Origin: Streptomyces silvae
Lineage (GTDB): Bacteria > Actinomycetota > Actinomycetes > Streptomycetales > Streptomycetaceae
Reading direction: 5' to 3'
DNA length: 64,000 nucleotides
NCBI RefSeq assembly: GCF_016745505.1
Contig: NZ_JAERUC010000069.1
Span: 23,111-87,110, forward strand
Both the position numbers and the translations under genes were made by a program. Below are positions 9,056-16,970 of this stretch, one piece after another. Every line of letters starts with the position of its first letter. The stretch's first letter is position 1. The notes under the pieces are model-generated. The model did no database searches. It worked only from the letters and a program-made list of their open reading frames with translations, and was not told the origin of the DNA.

Positions 9056-9081
9056 CGCGGGCACGTAAGGAAGTCGGAGAG

Positions 9082-9387
9082 ATGACCGGACGGTGGCCCG
9101 CAGTCCTGGCGGCAAATCTGCTTCTCGGTATCCCCGCAGTGGTCCCGTTCTGGCTGCTGTGGTTTCTCGCGGCGAGCTGGGTGTCAGGTCCGCCGGCCGA
9201 GGAGAACGACGGAATGGCGCTCTGGCTGGTGATCGTCGTACCCGTCGTCGGCCTGTACGCCCTGCTCTGGTCGGCCGTCAACAGGCCGCTCGCCCGCCGA
9301 AGTTCGCTCACGCCCCGCACCTACTGGCTGCTCGGCGTCCTGGGCACTCTCCTGCCGACCACGGCACTCATCATCATTTACCCGTGA
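9082..9387 (+). CDS. Small three-helix membrane protein
   Basis: 101 residues from the ATG at 9082 with AAGGAAG upstream, 26 bases after the wall-hydrolase-like gene. Three hydrophobic segments are visible at about residues 7-30, 44-64 and 80-98, joined by short polar loops. There is no catalytic motif. The same-strand position and tight spacing indicate one operon with its neighbours. A role in exporting or restraining the lysin-like protein (holin- or immunity-like) is conceivable but unsupported by homology that I can see. Confidence 0.65.
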   Translation: MTGRWPAVLAANLLLGIPAVVPFWLLWFLAASWVSGPPAEENDGMALWLVIVVPVVGLYALLWSAVNRPLARRSSLTPRTYWLLGVLGTLLPTTALIIIYP

Positions 9388-9401
9388 AGGGAATCGAAGA
9401 C

Positions 9402-10103
9402 GTGAAGCTCGAAAAATCCGGGTTCTCCAGGCGAACCGTGCTGATCCAGGCCGGCGTCATCACCACCGCGGCGGCTGTGGCTTCTCTGACTCCGGGCGTG
9501 GCGACAGCCGCGACGGGCAAGGCGACGGCAAGTGAGCCGGCCGACCTGCCCACATCCGCCAACGGCTGGCCCCTGGTGGAGCAGGCGAACCATGTCTCCA
9601 CCGTGTGGACCCGGCCCGTGCCCGGCACCGGACTGGACTTCGACGTCCGGATCGGGGACGCGGAAACCATTCTGCTCCATGTCATCCGACGTTTTCACTA
9701 CGAAGTCGAGCAGCTTCATGGTGCCGGTCTGGCCGGCTGGCAGGCGATCGGCAGTGTGAACAAGAAGAGACCGGAATCGAATCTTTCCTCCGGTACGGCT
9801 GTGCGTATCCGCCCCGGTGCCGCTGCCCGGGGAAGCTTCTTCCCGCTCCAGGAAATCGTGCTGCGTGACATCCTCGCCGACTGCGAGGGAACAGTCCGTT
9901 GGGGCGGTGACGACTCCCAGGTCGACGAGTCGTTGTTCTACCTCGATCGCGGCCCCGACGATCCGCAGATCCGTCGACTGGCCACCAGACTCCGCAAGGG
10001 AGAAGTCACTCCGGGTCTCGGCGCCGGCAGTGCCGTGAACGTCATGGCGCGGTCCCGGCAGGAACGCGCCGGCCGCCTCGCCGCGGAACAGCGCAAGAGC
10101 TGA
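9402..10103 (+). CDS. Tat-exported protein with degenerate M15-peptidase fold
   Basis: 233 residues from the GTG at 9402, which has AAGGGA about nine bases upstream. A GTG at 9384 overlaps the preceding stop but lacks a ribosome site. The N-terminus FSRRTVLIQAG followed by a hydrophobic run is a twin-arginine signal. The C-terminal half follows the M15C peptidase template SxHxxGxAxD...WGGDxxxxxDxxHF. Here it reads SNLSSGTAVRIRP and RWGGDDSQVDESLFY, so the two His ligands are Leu and the Asp ligand is Arg. A zinc peptidase is therefore very unlikely; wall binding is a plausible remaining role. It is the third gene of the cassette starting at 6839. Confidence 0.7.
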   Translation: MKLEKSGFSRRTVLIQAGVITTAAAVASLTPGVATAATGKATASEPADLPTSANGWPLVEQANHVSTVWTRPVPGTGLDFDVRIGDAETILLHVIRRFHYEVEQLHGAGLAGWQAIGSVNKKRPESNLSSGTAVRIRPGAAARGSFFPLQEIVLRDILADCEGTVRWGGDDSQVDESLFYLDRGPDDPQIRRLATRLRKGEVTPGLGAGSAVNVMARSRQERAGRLAAEQRKS

Positions 10104-10125
10104 ACCGCGTGCACGGCTGACCCCC

Positions 10126-11019
10126 TCAGGCCCCGGCGGCCGATCCGTCGGCGGCGTCGCTCCGGGCGGTCCACGCCGGGGCGGCGCCGACCAGCGAGTC
10201 GAGGCGTTCCAGACGCTGAGCGGTGCCGTCGTCGGTGGGCGTCATGACGATGATCCGTTCGCCCCGTGCCCGGTCCAGCCACAGGCTCTGGAACTGGACG
10301 TCGAGGGCGCCGACGCGCGGTGACACGTAGCGGCGCAGCTGGGTGCGGTCGCCCACGACTTCGTACGACTCCCAGTGCCGCACGAAGTCGGGCGACTCCT
10401 GGCGCAGACGGGTGATCAGCGCGTTCCACCGGGGGTCGTCGCGGTGTTCCGGCTGGCGGTTGCGGAGCTTCGCGGTGATCTCACGCAGGACGGTGTCCTC
10501 GTCGACCAGGCTGTTGCGCCAGCTCGGCTCGGTGAACATCAGCCAGGCGCAGTTGCGCTCCTCCACCGGGTACGCGTCCAGGTCGGCGAACAGGTACCGG
10601 TAGGTGCGATTGGCCGCGACCAGGTCGTAACAGTCGGTCTGCACGGCGGCCGGGTACGGCAGCAGCTTGGCCAGGACGGCGGTGTGCTCGGGGCGCAGGT
10701 CCATGGGCGGCCCCGGCTCGGGGGCCGTGCCGCGGCCCGCGAGCACCCTCAGGTGCCGGTGCTCGGCGGGGTCCAGGCGCAGGGCGCGTGCCACCGCGTC
10801 CAGCACCTGGTCGGACGCGTTCCTGGCGCGCCCCTGTTCGAGCCACGTGTACCAGGTGACCCCGACGCCGGCGAGCTGCGCGACCTCCTCGCGCCGCAGA
10901 CCCGGTGTGCGGCGCCGCCCGCTCACGGGCAGGCCCACGTCACCGGGGGCGACGCGGGCGCGGCGGGCGCGCAGGAAGGCGCCGAGGGCGCTGCGGTCGG
11001 ATGCCGAAGTGGTCACCAC
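10126..11019 (-). CDS. XRE-type regulator with MmyB-like ligand-binding domain
   Basis: 297 residues. The N-terminal helix-turn-helix (about residues 10-80) contains the signature TPGLRREEVAQLAGVGVTWYTWLEQGR. The rest is the MmyB-like sensor domain common in actinobacteria, with DLVAANRTYRYLFAD and RYVSPRVGALDVQFQSLWLD. These proteins usually repress an adjacent oxidoreductase or exporter and may bind fatty-acid-like ligands. Here the divergent neighbour is an MFS exporter, with a perfect 14-bp palindrome between them. The inducing ligand is unknown. Confidence 0.9.
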   Translation of the reverse strand: MVTTSASDRSALGAFLRARRARVAPGDVGLPVSGRRRTPGLRREEVAQLAGVGVTWYTWLEQGRARNASDQVLDAVARALRLDPAEHRHLRVLAGRGTAPEPGPPMDLRPEHTAVLAKLLPYPAAVQTDCYDLVAANRTYRYLFADLDAYPVEERNCAWLMFTEPSWRNSLVDEDTVLREITAKLRNRQPEHRDDPRWNALITRLRQESPDFVRHWESYEVVGDRTQLRRYVSPRVGALDVQFQSLWLDRARGERIIVMTPTDDGTAQRLERLDSLVGAAPAWTARSDAADGSAAGA

Positions 11020-11079
11020 CCCAGTGTCATGCCTCGGTGCCGGTGGATCCAGGTAGTGCCGGTACCCCTATGAACAGGC

Positions 11080-11093
11080 TCCTGGTACCAGGA
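11080..11093. promoter_or_regulatory. Palindromic operator between XRE/MmyB regulator and MFS exporter
   Basis: TCCTGGTACCAGGA is a perfect palindrome 26-39 bases upstream of the MFS ATG at 11119 and 60 bases from the regulator start. It is the obvious candidate binding site for the divergent regulator. Confidence 0.6.
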
Positions 11094-11118
11094 TGGCGCG
11101 AGGCGCAGGGTCGTGGTC

Positions 11119-12609
11119 ATGACCACGTACACCGATCCCGTCGCGTCCCCCGTGGCGCCGCACCCGGCGCGTTCCCTCACCGGCACCGGCCTCGCCGTCC
11201 TGCTCGTCGCCTACCTGCCCGTGAACATGACGTTCGGGTCGGTCAACCTGCTCGAACCCGCGATCACCGAGGACCTCGGCGTGACCGCGTCGGGCGGGCA
11301 GCTCGTGCTGTCCGCCTACACCACGGCGTTCGCCGCGACCCTCGTCGTCGCGGGGCGGCTGGGGGACCGGTTCGGACGGCGCCGGCTGCTCGCGGCCGGC
11401 GCCGGTGCGTTCGGCGTGGCCTCCGTCCTCGCCGCGCTCGCGCCGAACCTGGCCACGCTCGTGGTGCTGCGCGCCGTACTGGGCATCGCCGCAGGCCTGT
11501 TCACCCCGCAGGTCCTGTCCACCATCCAGTCCACGGCGCCCGAGAAGCTGCGGGCGCTGGGCGTCACCCTGTTCGCCGCCGTCAGCGGCATCGCGACCAT
11601 CACCGGACAGCTCCTCGCGGGCGCCGTCGCCCAGGCCGCGGGTGACCACTGGGGTTGGCGGCTCGTCCAGATAATCACCGGAGCGGTGGGGGCGGCGGCC
11701 CTGCTCGCCCTTCGTGCCGTGCCGGAGTCGCGCTCGACGGCGCCGCTCGCGCTCGACCTCCGCGGGGCCGCGCTCCTCGGGGCGGGCCTGCTGCTCGTCG
11801 TCGTGCCGCTGACGCTCGGCACCGGTGCGGGCGGCCTCGCCCCGGTGCTCGCGATGCCGGCCGCGGGCGGTGCGGTGCTCGCCGTCTTCGCCCGCTCGCA
11901 GCGCGCCGCCGAACGCCGCGGCGCGCTGCCCGTCGTGCCGCCGAGCGTGCTGCGCACCCCCGCCGTACGCCACGGCATGATCATGACGCTGCTGTTCTTT
12001 ACCGGGTACGGGGCCTTCCTGTACGAGTTCTCGGCGCTCTCCCAGGGCACGTTCGGCGTGGACGCCTGGGGAGCCGTCGTGATGCTGCTCGGGTTCGGCG
12101 CGGCGTTCGTCGTCACCGCCCTCGCCCTCCCGGCCGTGGAACGCCGCACCGGACGCTGGACGATGACGGGTGCGGCCCTCGGGCAGACGGCGGTGCTCCT
12201 GAGCCTCGCCGTCACCGTGAACGGCACCCACGGAGCGCCCCCTCCCGCCCTCCAGCCCCTGCTGATCCTGCTCGGTGTCTCCCAGGCCCTGATGTACGGG
12301 CCGGTGCTCCGCACGGTCCTGTCCCGCACACCGACCTGGGCGGCGGGTGTCGCCGGCGGACTCTTCACCACGCTGCAGCAACTCGGCCTCGGTCTGGGTG
12401 TGGCGCTCCTGGGCGGCGTCTTCCACGCCGCGGCCTCCGCGACGCCGGGCGGTCCCGCCGCCGGGCTCCCGCACGGTTTCGCCGTCGCGGTGACCGTACA
12501 GGCCGTCCTGGCCCTGGCCTTCGCCTTCCTGGCCACCCGTGTCGCACGGGCCGGAGCGGGCGGGCCGGACATGATCCCGACGCGCCCCGAGCCGGGATCC
12601 ACCGCGTGA
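11119..12609 (+). CDS. MFS exporter, DHA2 (14-helix) type
   Basis: 496 residues from the ATG at 11119 (MTTYTDPVASPVAPHPARS); a GTG two codons earlier is also possible. About fourteen hydrophobic helices are visible, with the MFS signature GRLGDRFGRRRLL after helix 2 and the helix-5 region ITGQLLAGAVAQAAGDHWGW typical of DHA2 drug exporters. It probably extrudes hydrophobic compounds by proton antiport. The divergent XRE/MmyB regulator is its likely controller. Confidence 0.9.
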   Translation: MTTYTDPVASPVAPHPARSLTGTGLAVLLVAYLPVNMTFGSVNLLEPAITEDLGVTASGGQLVLSAYTTAFAATLVVAGRLGDRFGRRRLLAAGAGAFGVASVLAALAPNLATLVVLRAVLGIAAGLFTPQVLSTIQSTAPEKLRALGVTLFAAVSGIATITGQLLAGAVAQAAGDHWGWRLVQIITGAVGAAALLALRAVPESRSTAPLALDLRGAALLGAGLLLVVVPLTLGTGAGGLAPVLAMPAAGGAVLAVFARSQRAAERRGALPVVPPSVLRTPAVRHGMIMTLLFFTGYGAFLYEFSALSQGTFGVDAWGAVVMLLGFGAAFVVTALALPAVERRTGRWTMTGAALGQTAVLLSLAVTVNGTHGAPPPALQPLLILLGVSQALMYGPVLRTVLSRTPTWAAGVAGGLFTTLQQLGLGLGVALLGGVFHAAASATPGGPAAGLPHGFAVAVTVQAVLALAFAFLATRVARAGAGGPDMIPTRPEPGSTA

Positions 12610-12674
12610 TGATCAAGATGGTGGACTCGGCGTCCCGCTACGGCGCCGACCCGCCGGGCCCGTAGCGTGGAGGC

Positions 12675-13448
12675 ATGGACGGAGCGGGGACGGCGGGGGC
12701 GGACGGGCCGGACTTTCCGGCCCGGCACGCGCCGCGCTGCTCCGGCCTGGGCGAGCTGGACGCCCTCGTCACGCAGTGCCGGGCCTGTCCCCGGCTGGTG
12801 GCCTGGCGGGAGGAGACCGCCGCGGCCAAACGGGCGGCCTTCCGGGACTGGGACTACTGGGCGCGGCCCGTTCCCGGCTTCGGGCCGGCGGACGCGACCG
12901 TGGCGGTGGTCGGGCTCGCGCCCGCCGCGCACGGCGGGAACCGGACCGGCCGGATGTTCACCGGTGACGCGACCGGTGACTTCCTCTTCGTCGCGCTGCA
13001 CAGCCTGGGCCTCGCCTCGCAGCCGACGTCCCTCCACGCGGAGGACGGGCTCACCCTGCGCGGCGTACGGCTCACCTCGCCCGTGCACTGCGCGCCCCCG
13101 GCGAACAAGCCCACCCCGGGGGAGCGCGACACCTGCCGGCCCTGGCTGGCCGCCGAGCTGGAGCTGCTGAGCCCGGGGCTGCGCGCGGTGGTGGTCCTCG
13201 GCGGATTCGGCTGGCAGGCGGTGCTGCCGGTGCTCGTCGAGGCGGGCTGGCAGCTGCCGCGCCCCCGTCCGGCCTTCGGCCACGGGGCGCATGTCGTGCT
13301 GCCTGCCACGGAGCGCAGGCAGGAACTGCACCTGCTGGGCAGCTACCACCCGAGCCAGCGCAACACGTTCACGGGGCGGCTCACCATGCCGATGCTCGTC
13401 GACGTGCTCCGGGAGGCCGCGACCGTCGGCGGGCTCCTGGCCGCGTGA
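12675..13448 (+). CDS. udgB: Family 5 uracil-DNA glycosylase (UdgB-like)
   Basis: 257 residues, with GGAGG upstream of the ATG. Cysteines at about 35 and 38 (TQCRACPRL), with later cysteines including the TCRPW motif, are the probable Fe-S cluster ligands of family 4/5 enzymes. The active-site motif GLAPAAHGGNRTGRMFTGD has Ala rather than the Glu of family 4, which marks family 5. The second motif is HPSQRN. The enzyme would remove uracil and other deaminated bases, which matters in a very GC-rich genome where cytosine deamination is frequent. It stands alone on the + strand, 65 bp after the MFS gene. Confidence 0.9.
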   Translation: MDGAGTAGADGPDFPARHAPRCSGLGELDALVTQCRACPRLVAWREETAAAKRAAFRDWDYWARPVPGFGPADATVAVVGLAPAAHGGNRTGRMFTGDATGDFLFVALHSLGLASQPTSLHAEDGLTLRGVRLTSPVHCAPPANKPTPGERDTCRPWLAAELELLSPGLRAVVVLGGFGWQAVLPVLVEAGWQLPRPRPAFGHGAHVVLPATERRQELHLLGSYHPSQRNTFTGRLTMPMLVDVLREAATVGGLLAA

Positions 13449-13538
13449 CGGTCTTCCCCTCGGCCGACCGGCCGTCAGGAACGGCTGGTAGAAAGGGTTG
13501 TCGCGTCGGCAGGGCGCCGGCCGCGGGGGAGGAACGCC

Positions 13539-14411
13539 ATGTCACAGCCGCCACCCTGGCCACCGCAGCAGCCCGACGGCCGGCCGCCGGCGCAACCACC
13601 CGCGCAGCCGTACGCGCCCCCGCCCGCGCAGCCGTACGCGCCCCCGCCCGCCCAGCCGTACGCGCCCCCGCCCGCTCAGCCGCCCGCGCAGCCGTACGAA
13701 CCGGCGCAGGCCGGGTCCGGGAATCCGTACGGGGGACAGCCCGTGGCGGACAACCCCTACGCGACCCAGCAGCACGCGCAGCCTCAGCAGCCCCCGCAGC
13801 CTCCGCCGTACGGTGCGTATCCTCCGCCGCCCCAGGGGCCGGGGACACCGCTGCCCCCGGCCCCGGGCAAGCGCCGTACCCCGCTGATCGTGGGCGCCGC
13901 TCTCGTGGCGCTCGTCCTGATCGGCGGCGGGGTGTGGTTCGCGCTCGGCACCGGCGGTGAGGACGACCCCAAGGGGCCCGTCGCCGAGGGGAGCGCCTCG
14001 GCCTCCCCCTCGGTCTCCGCGGCCCCGAGCGGGTCGGAGGAGACGCCGCCCGAGGAGTCACCCTCGCCCTCGGTGGCGCCCACGCCCACCGGGACCGGGC
14101 TCCAGGCCGTCTGGCGGACCTCCGGCTCCACGATGCTGGGGCTGGGCGAGGAGTACCTCGACGAGCCCGCCCGGATCAACGCGGTCCTCACCACCGCCGA
14201 CGGCCTGGACTGCGAGGGCCGGTGGCAGAAGGACGAGAGCGGCGACTTCCTGGAGATGGCCCTGCTCTGCAAGGAGGACGGGGTCCGGGTCAAGTCCAAG
14301 GACCGCATCGGCAATCTGGAGCAGACCGGGGACACGCTGTCCGTCGAGTGGAAGAAGGGCGCCACCGGCACGGAGACCTTCGAGCGGGCCCGGGACCTCG
14401 AACCCGAGTGA
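13539..14411 (+). CDS. Proline-rich single-pass membrane protein
   Basis: 290 residues, with a GGGGGAGGA ribosome site. Residues 1-110 are an intrinsically disordered Pro/Gln arm with four tandem QPYAPPPA-like octads. One membrane helix follows at about 115-138 (TPLIVGAALVALVLIGGGVWFAL split by the helix ends), then a Ser/Pro-rich linker, then an outside domain of about 100 residues containing two cysteines (LDCEGRWQKDES, LLCKEDG). Actinomycete proteins of this layout are often envelope-associated, but I do not recognise a family. The octad repeats may vary in number between strains. Confidence 0.75.
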   Translation: MSQPPPWPPQQPDGRPPAQPPAQPYAPPPAQPYAPPPAQPYAPPPAQPPAQPYEPAQAGSGNPYGGQPVADNPYATQQHAQPQQPPQPPPYGAYPPPPQGPGTPLPPAPGKRRTPLIVGAALVALVLIGGGVWFALGTGGEDDPKGPVAEGSASASPSVSAAPSGSEETPPEESPSPSVAPTPTGTGLQAVWRTSGSTMLGLGEEYLDEPARINAVLTTADGLDCEGRWQKDESGDFLEMALLCKEDGVRVKSKDRIGNLEQTGDTLSVEWKKGATGTETFERARDLEPE

Positions 14412-14435
14412 CGCCCCGGAACCGGGCGGACCGGG

Positions 14436-16907
14436 TCAGGTCGCCTGGTCGTCGGCGAGCTCCGCGACGCCCGTGATCCGGTGCAGCGGATACGTCCTGA
14501 CCTCGTCGGCCGTGTGGTCGTACGCCGTCACGAAGCCGCCCTCCACCTTGACCGGGGCGATCACCCGCTGGCTGGCCGCGCCGTCCGCGTTGACGTAGCC
14601 GATCCAGACGGCCGAGCCGGTCATCGCCGCCGCCTGCACCGTGGCCAGGGTCTCGGCGGCGGTCGTCCGGGGGAGGGAGCCCGCCGTGGCGGAGCCCGCG
14701 TCCGCGGACTCCCGGTGCACGGCCCTGGCGGCGGTGTCGCCGGCCCGGATGGCCCGGACCGCCGCCGTCAGCAGTGTGGCGTCCGGGACCGGCGGGCCCT
14801 CGGGGACCGGCGTGGGCGGCGTACGGGGCGGAGTGCGGCGGGCGCCGGCGCGCGTGATCAGGACATCGCCCTCGGCGGACTCGGCGGCCGGGGCGTACCC
14901 CATCTCGCGCAGCCCTTCGAGGAGCGAGCCGGGGTCGGCCTGCGCGGCCAGGACGGTCGGCGCGAGCCGGCGCAGCCGCAGGGTCGCGGAACGCTTGTCG
15001 GCCAGGATCTCGTTGAGCACGGCCTCGTCGTCGCAGCGTACGTACGCGGAGGCGGCGCCGATCCGCAGATGGCCGTGGCGGCGCGCCACGTCGTCGATGA
15101 GGTAGCTCAGCGGCTGGGGCACCGGCGTACGGCTGTGGGTGGCCAGGAAGGCGTGCAGGTCCGTCGCGGCCCGACCGGCGTCGAGGGCGCGGCGTACGGA
15201 GCCGGGGGTGAAGCGGTAGACCGTCGCGCCGCCCTTGGACTCGACGTCGGCGAGGACCGAGAGCATGTCGGCGAGCGGGCGCTCCAGCGGGCCGGGGGCG
15301 ACCGCCGTCAGGTCGGCCTGGAGCAGCACATGGTCCAGGGGTTCCGGGATCAGCGGGGCGAGGCGGGCGGCGGCGGCCTCGGGGCCCTCGTCGAGCAGGG
15401 CGCGGGCCTGGGAGGAGAGCGCCCCGCGGCCGGTGATCCCGAGCAGCTCCGCGTCGTTGACCGTCCACAGGGCGATCCGGGAGCGGAGGTCGGAGGCGTC
15501 GCCCTGGGGTGTCGGTCCGCCCGTTGCCGAGGCGCGCAGCGGCCGTTCCCAGCGGAGCCGGGCGAGCAGGGTCTGCGGGTCGGGCGCGGTGCCCGGCGGG
15601 AGCGAGGCGAACAGGGCGAGGACCCGGCGGCGTACCTCGGGGGCGGCCGAGCGGTCCAGGTCGGGGCCGAGCGTGGACAGCGCACGCCCCTTGGCGTCCT
15701 GGCCGCCGATGAGGCCCGGGGTGCGGGTGGCGGCGAGCCAGGCGGTGGCGAGGTGGGCCCAGCGGTCCTGGGCGGGGAGGTCGAGCCACTCGTCGGAGGC
15801 GGGCGTCGGCGCGTACCGTTCGTCGGTCTCGCCGTCGGAGGCCAGCAGGCCCGCCGCGTAGGCGAGTTCGATCCAGAAGGCGGCGACGGGCTCGGTGACG
15901 TCGAGCGCGGCGGCGGCACGCTTCAGCTCGCGCACGCTCAGACCGCCGGCACGGAGTATGGCGGGGCCGCCGTCGTTCCAGAGCTTCAGCAGCTCCTCGA
16001 CGGTGGACAGCGCCATGAAGCCCTGGCCGGCCGCGGCTCTGTCCACAGCCTGGGGATCCCGCTCGGCCGCCGCGACGAGCTCCGGCGGCACGGGCTCGGG
16101 GGTGCGGTGGGCGCGGCCGGCCCGCAGGTGCAGCGCCGCCTCGCGCGGCAGGACGACCGTGCGCGTCGACACGGGCAGCAACAGCCCGCGGTCGCGCAGC
16201 CATTGCACGGGCGGGGCGGGGTTCGGGGTGACCTCCCCGTACGGCGGGCCCCAGACCAGCCGGTCGAGCACGGACAGCGCCTCGACGGGGGCGGTGTCCA
16301 GCAGCTCGGCCATCCTGGTGCGGTCGGTGAAGAGCCCGGCCAGGGCGGCGACGGCGGACACCGGGTCGTGGGTGGCGGGCAGTCCGGCGTCGGCCAGGAT
16401 CTCCTGGAGCCGGCCGGGCGACATCCCGGCCGTGGCCTCGGAGACCGTCGGGCCGAGTCCCGTGGGGGAGGGGTGCTGCGGGGAGGGTGCCAGCAGCTCG
16501 CGCGCCGTGCGGACGAGGTGCAGCCCGGTGTCCTCGCCCCAGACCAGGGCCTGTTCGCGCAGGGTCGTCAGGGCGGTGGGCAGCGCGGCGGTGATCGCGG
16601 CGCCCGCGTCGTCGCGCCCGTCGCCGTCGTCCTGGCCGTCGCCGGTGAGAAGCGCGAGCAGCGTGTCGTACGGTGCCGGGTCCGGCGCCACCGCCAGTGC
16701 CTCCGCGGTCTGGAGGGCGAAGCGGTCGAGGTGCTCCAGCGCACGGACGACGGAGGCGCGCGTGCCGGCCCGCGTCGCCAGCTGGGTGATGTCGTTCGGC
16801 ACGGGGCTGAGCAGGTCGGGGCGGGCACGCAGCAGCCCTGCCAGCGATTCGTCGCCCCGGGCGCGCAGGGCTTCGGCGAGCGTGCGCGGTGGTGTGGTCG
16901 TCCCCAT
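14436..16907 (-). CDS. Helicase-associated protein with C-terminal WYL-like domain
   Basis: 823 residues from the ATG at 16907 (MGTTTPPRTLAEALRARGDE). The N-terminal arm LAEALRARGDESLAGLLRARPDL and the long alpha-helical middle match the actinobacterial helicase-associated (XPB/Ssl2-like C-terminal) family represented by Rv0862c in M. tuberculosis. I see no Walker A or DEAD box, so it is not a helicase by itself. The last 70 residues (AVWIGYVNADG...RVIAPVKVEGGFVTAYD) look like a WYL-type module that may bind nucleic acid or nucleotide. Its M. tuberculosis homologue neighbours the XPB gene, and here XPB is 9 kb away. Its biochemical role is unknown. Confidence 0.8.
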   Translation of the reverse strand: MGTTTPPRTLAEALRARGDESLAGLLRARPDLLSPVPNDITQLATRAGTRASVVRALEHLDRFALQTAEALAVAPDPAPYDTLLALLTGDGQDDGDGRDDAGAAITAALPTALTTLREQALVWGEDTGLHLVRTARELLAPSPQHPSPTGLGPTVSEATAGMSPGRLQEILADAGLPATHDPVSAVAALAGLFTDRTRMAELLDTAPVEALSVLDRLVWGPPYGEVTPNPAPPVQWLRDRGLLLPVSTRTVVLPREAALHLRAGRAHRTPEPVPPELVAAAERDPQAVDRAAAGQGFMALSTVEELLKLWNDGGPAILRAGGLSVRELKRAAAALDVTEPVAAFWIELAYAAGLLASDGETDERYAPTPASDEWLDLPAQDRWAHLATAWLAATRTPGLIGGQDAKGRALSTLGPDLDRSAAPEVRRRVLALFASLPPGTAPDPQTLLARLRWERPLRASATGGPTPQGDASDLRSRIALWTVNDAELLGITGRGALSSQARALLDEGPEAAAARLAPLIPEPLDHVLLQADLTAVAPGPLERPLADMLSVLADVESKGGATVYRFTPGSVRRALDAGRAATDLHAFLATHSRTPVPQPLSYLIDDVARRHGHLRIGAASAYVRCDDEAVLNEILADKRSATLRLRRLAPTVLAAQADPGSLLEGLREMGYAPAAESAEGDVLITRAGARRTPPRTPPTPVPEGPPVPDATLLTAAVRAIRAGDTAARAVHRESADAGSATAGSLPRTTAAETLATVQAAAMTGSAVWIGYVNADGAASQRVIAPVKVEGGFVTAYDHTADEVRTYPLHRITGVAELADDQAT

Positions 16908-16914
16908 CCGTCCC

Positions 16915-16939
16915 ACGGTAGCCCCTGGAACGCTACCGT
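16915..16939. promoter_or_regulatory. Inverted repeat in divergent promoter
   Basis: ACGGTAGC and GCTACCGT form perfect 8-base arms around a 9-base spacer. They lie in the 63-bp gap between the helicase-associated gene and the HAAS membrane protein gene, so one protein bound here could control both. Confidence 0.45.
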
Positions 16940-16970
16940 CGGGGCAGGGCAGCGGAGGGAGAAGGTTCGC

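Noticed and set aside
14481..16970. Upstream 830-codon extension of the HAAS protein frame
   Set aside because: It runs antisense through the helicase-associated gene. The real start is the GTG at 16971, which has its own ribosome site.
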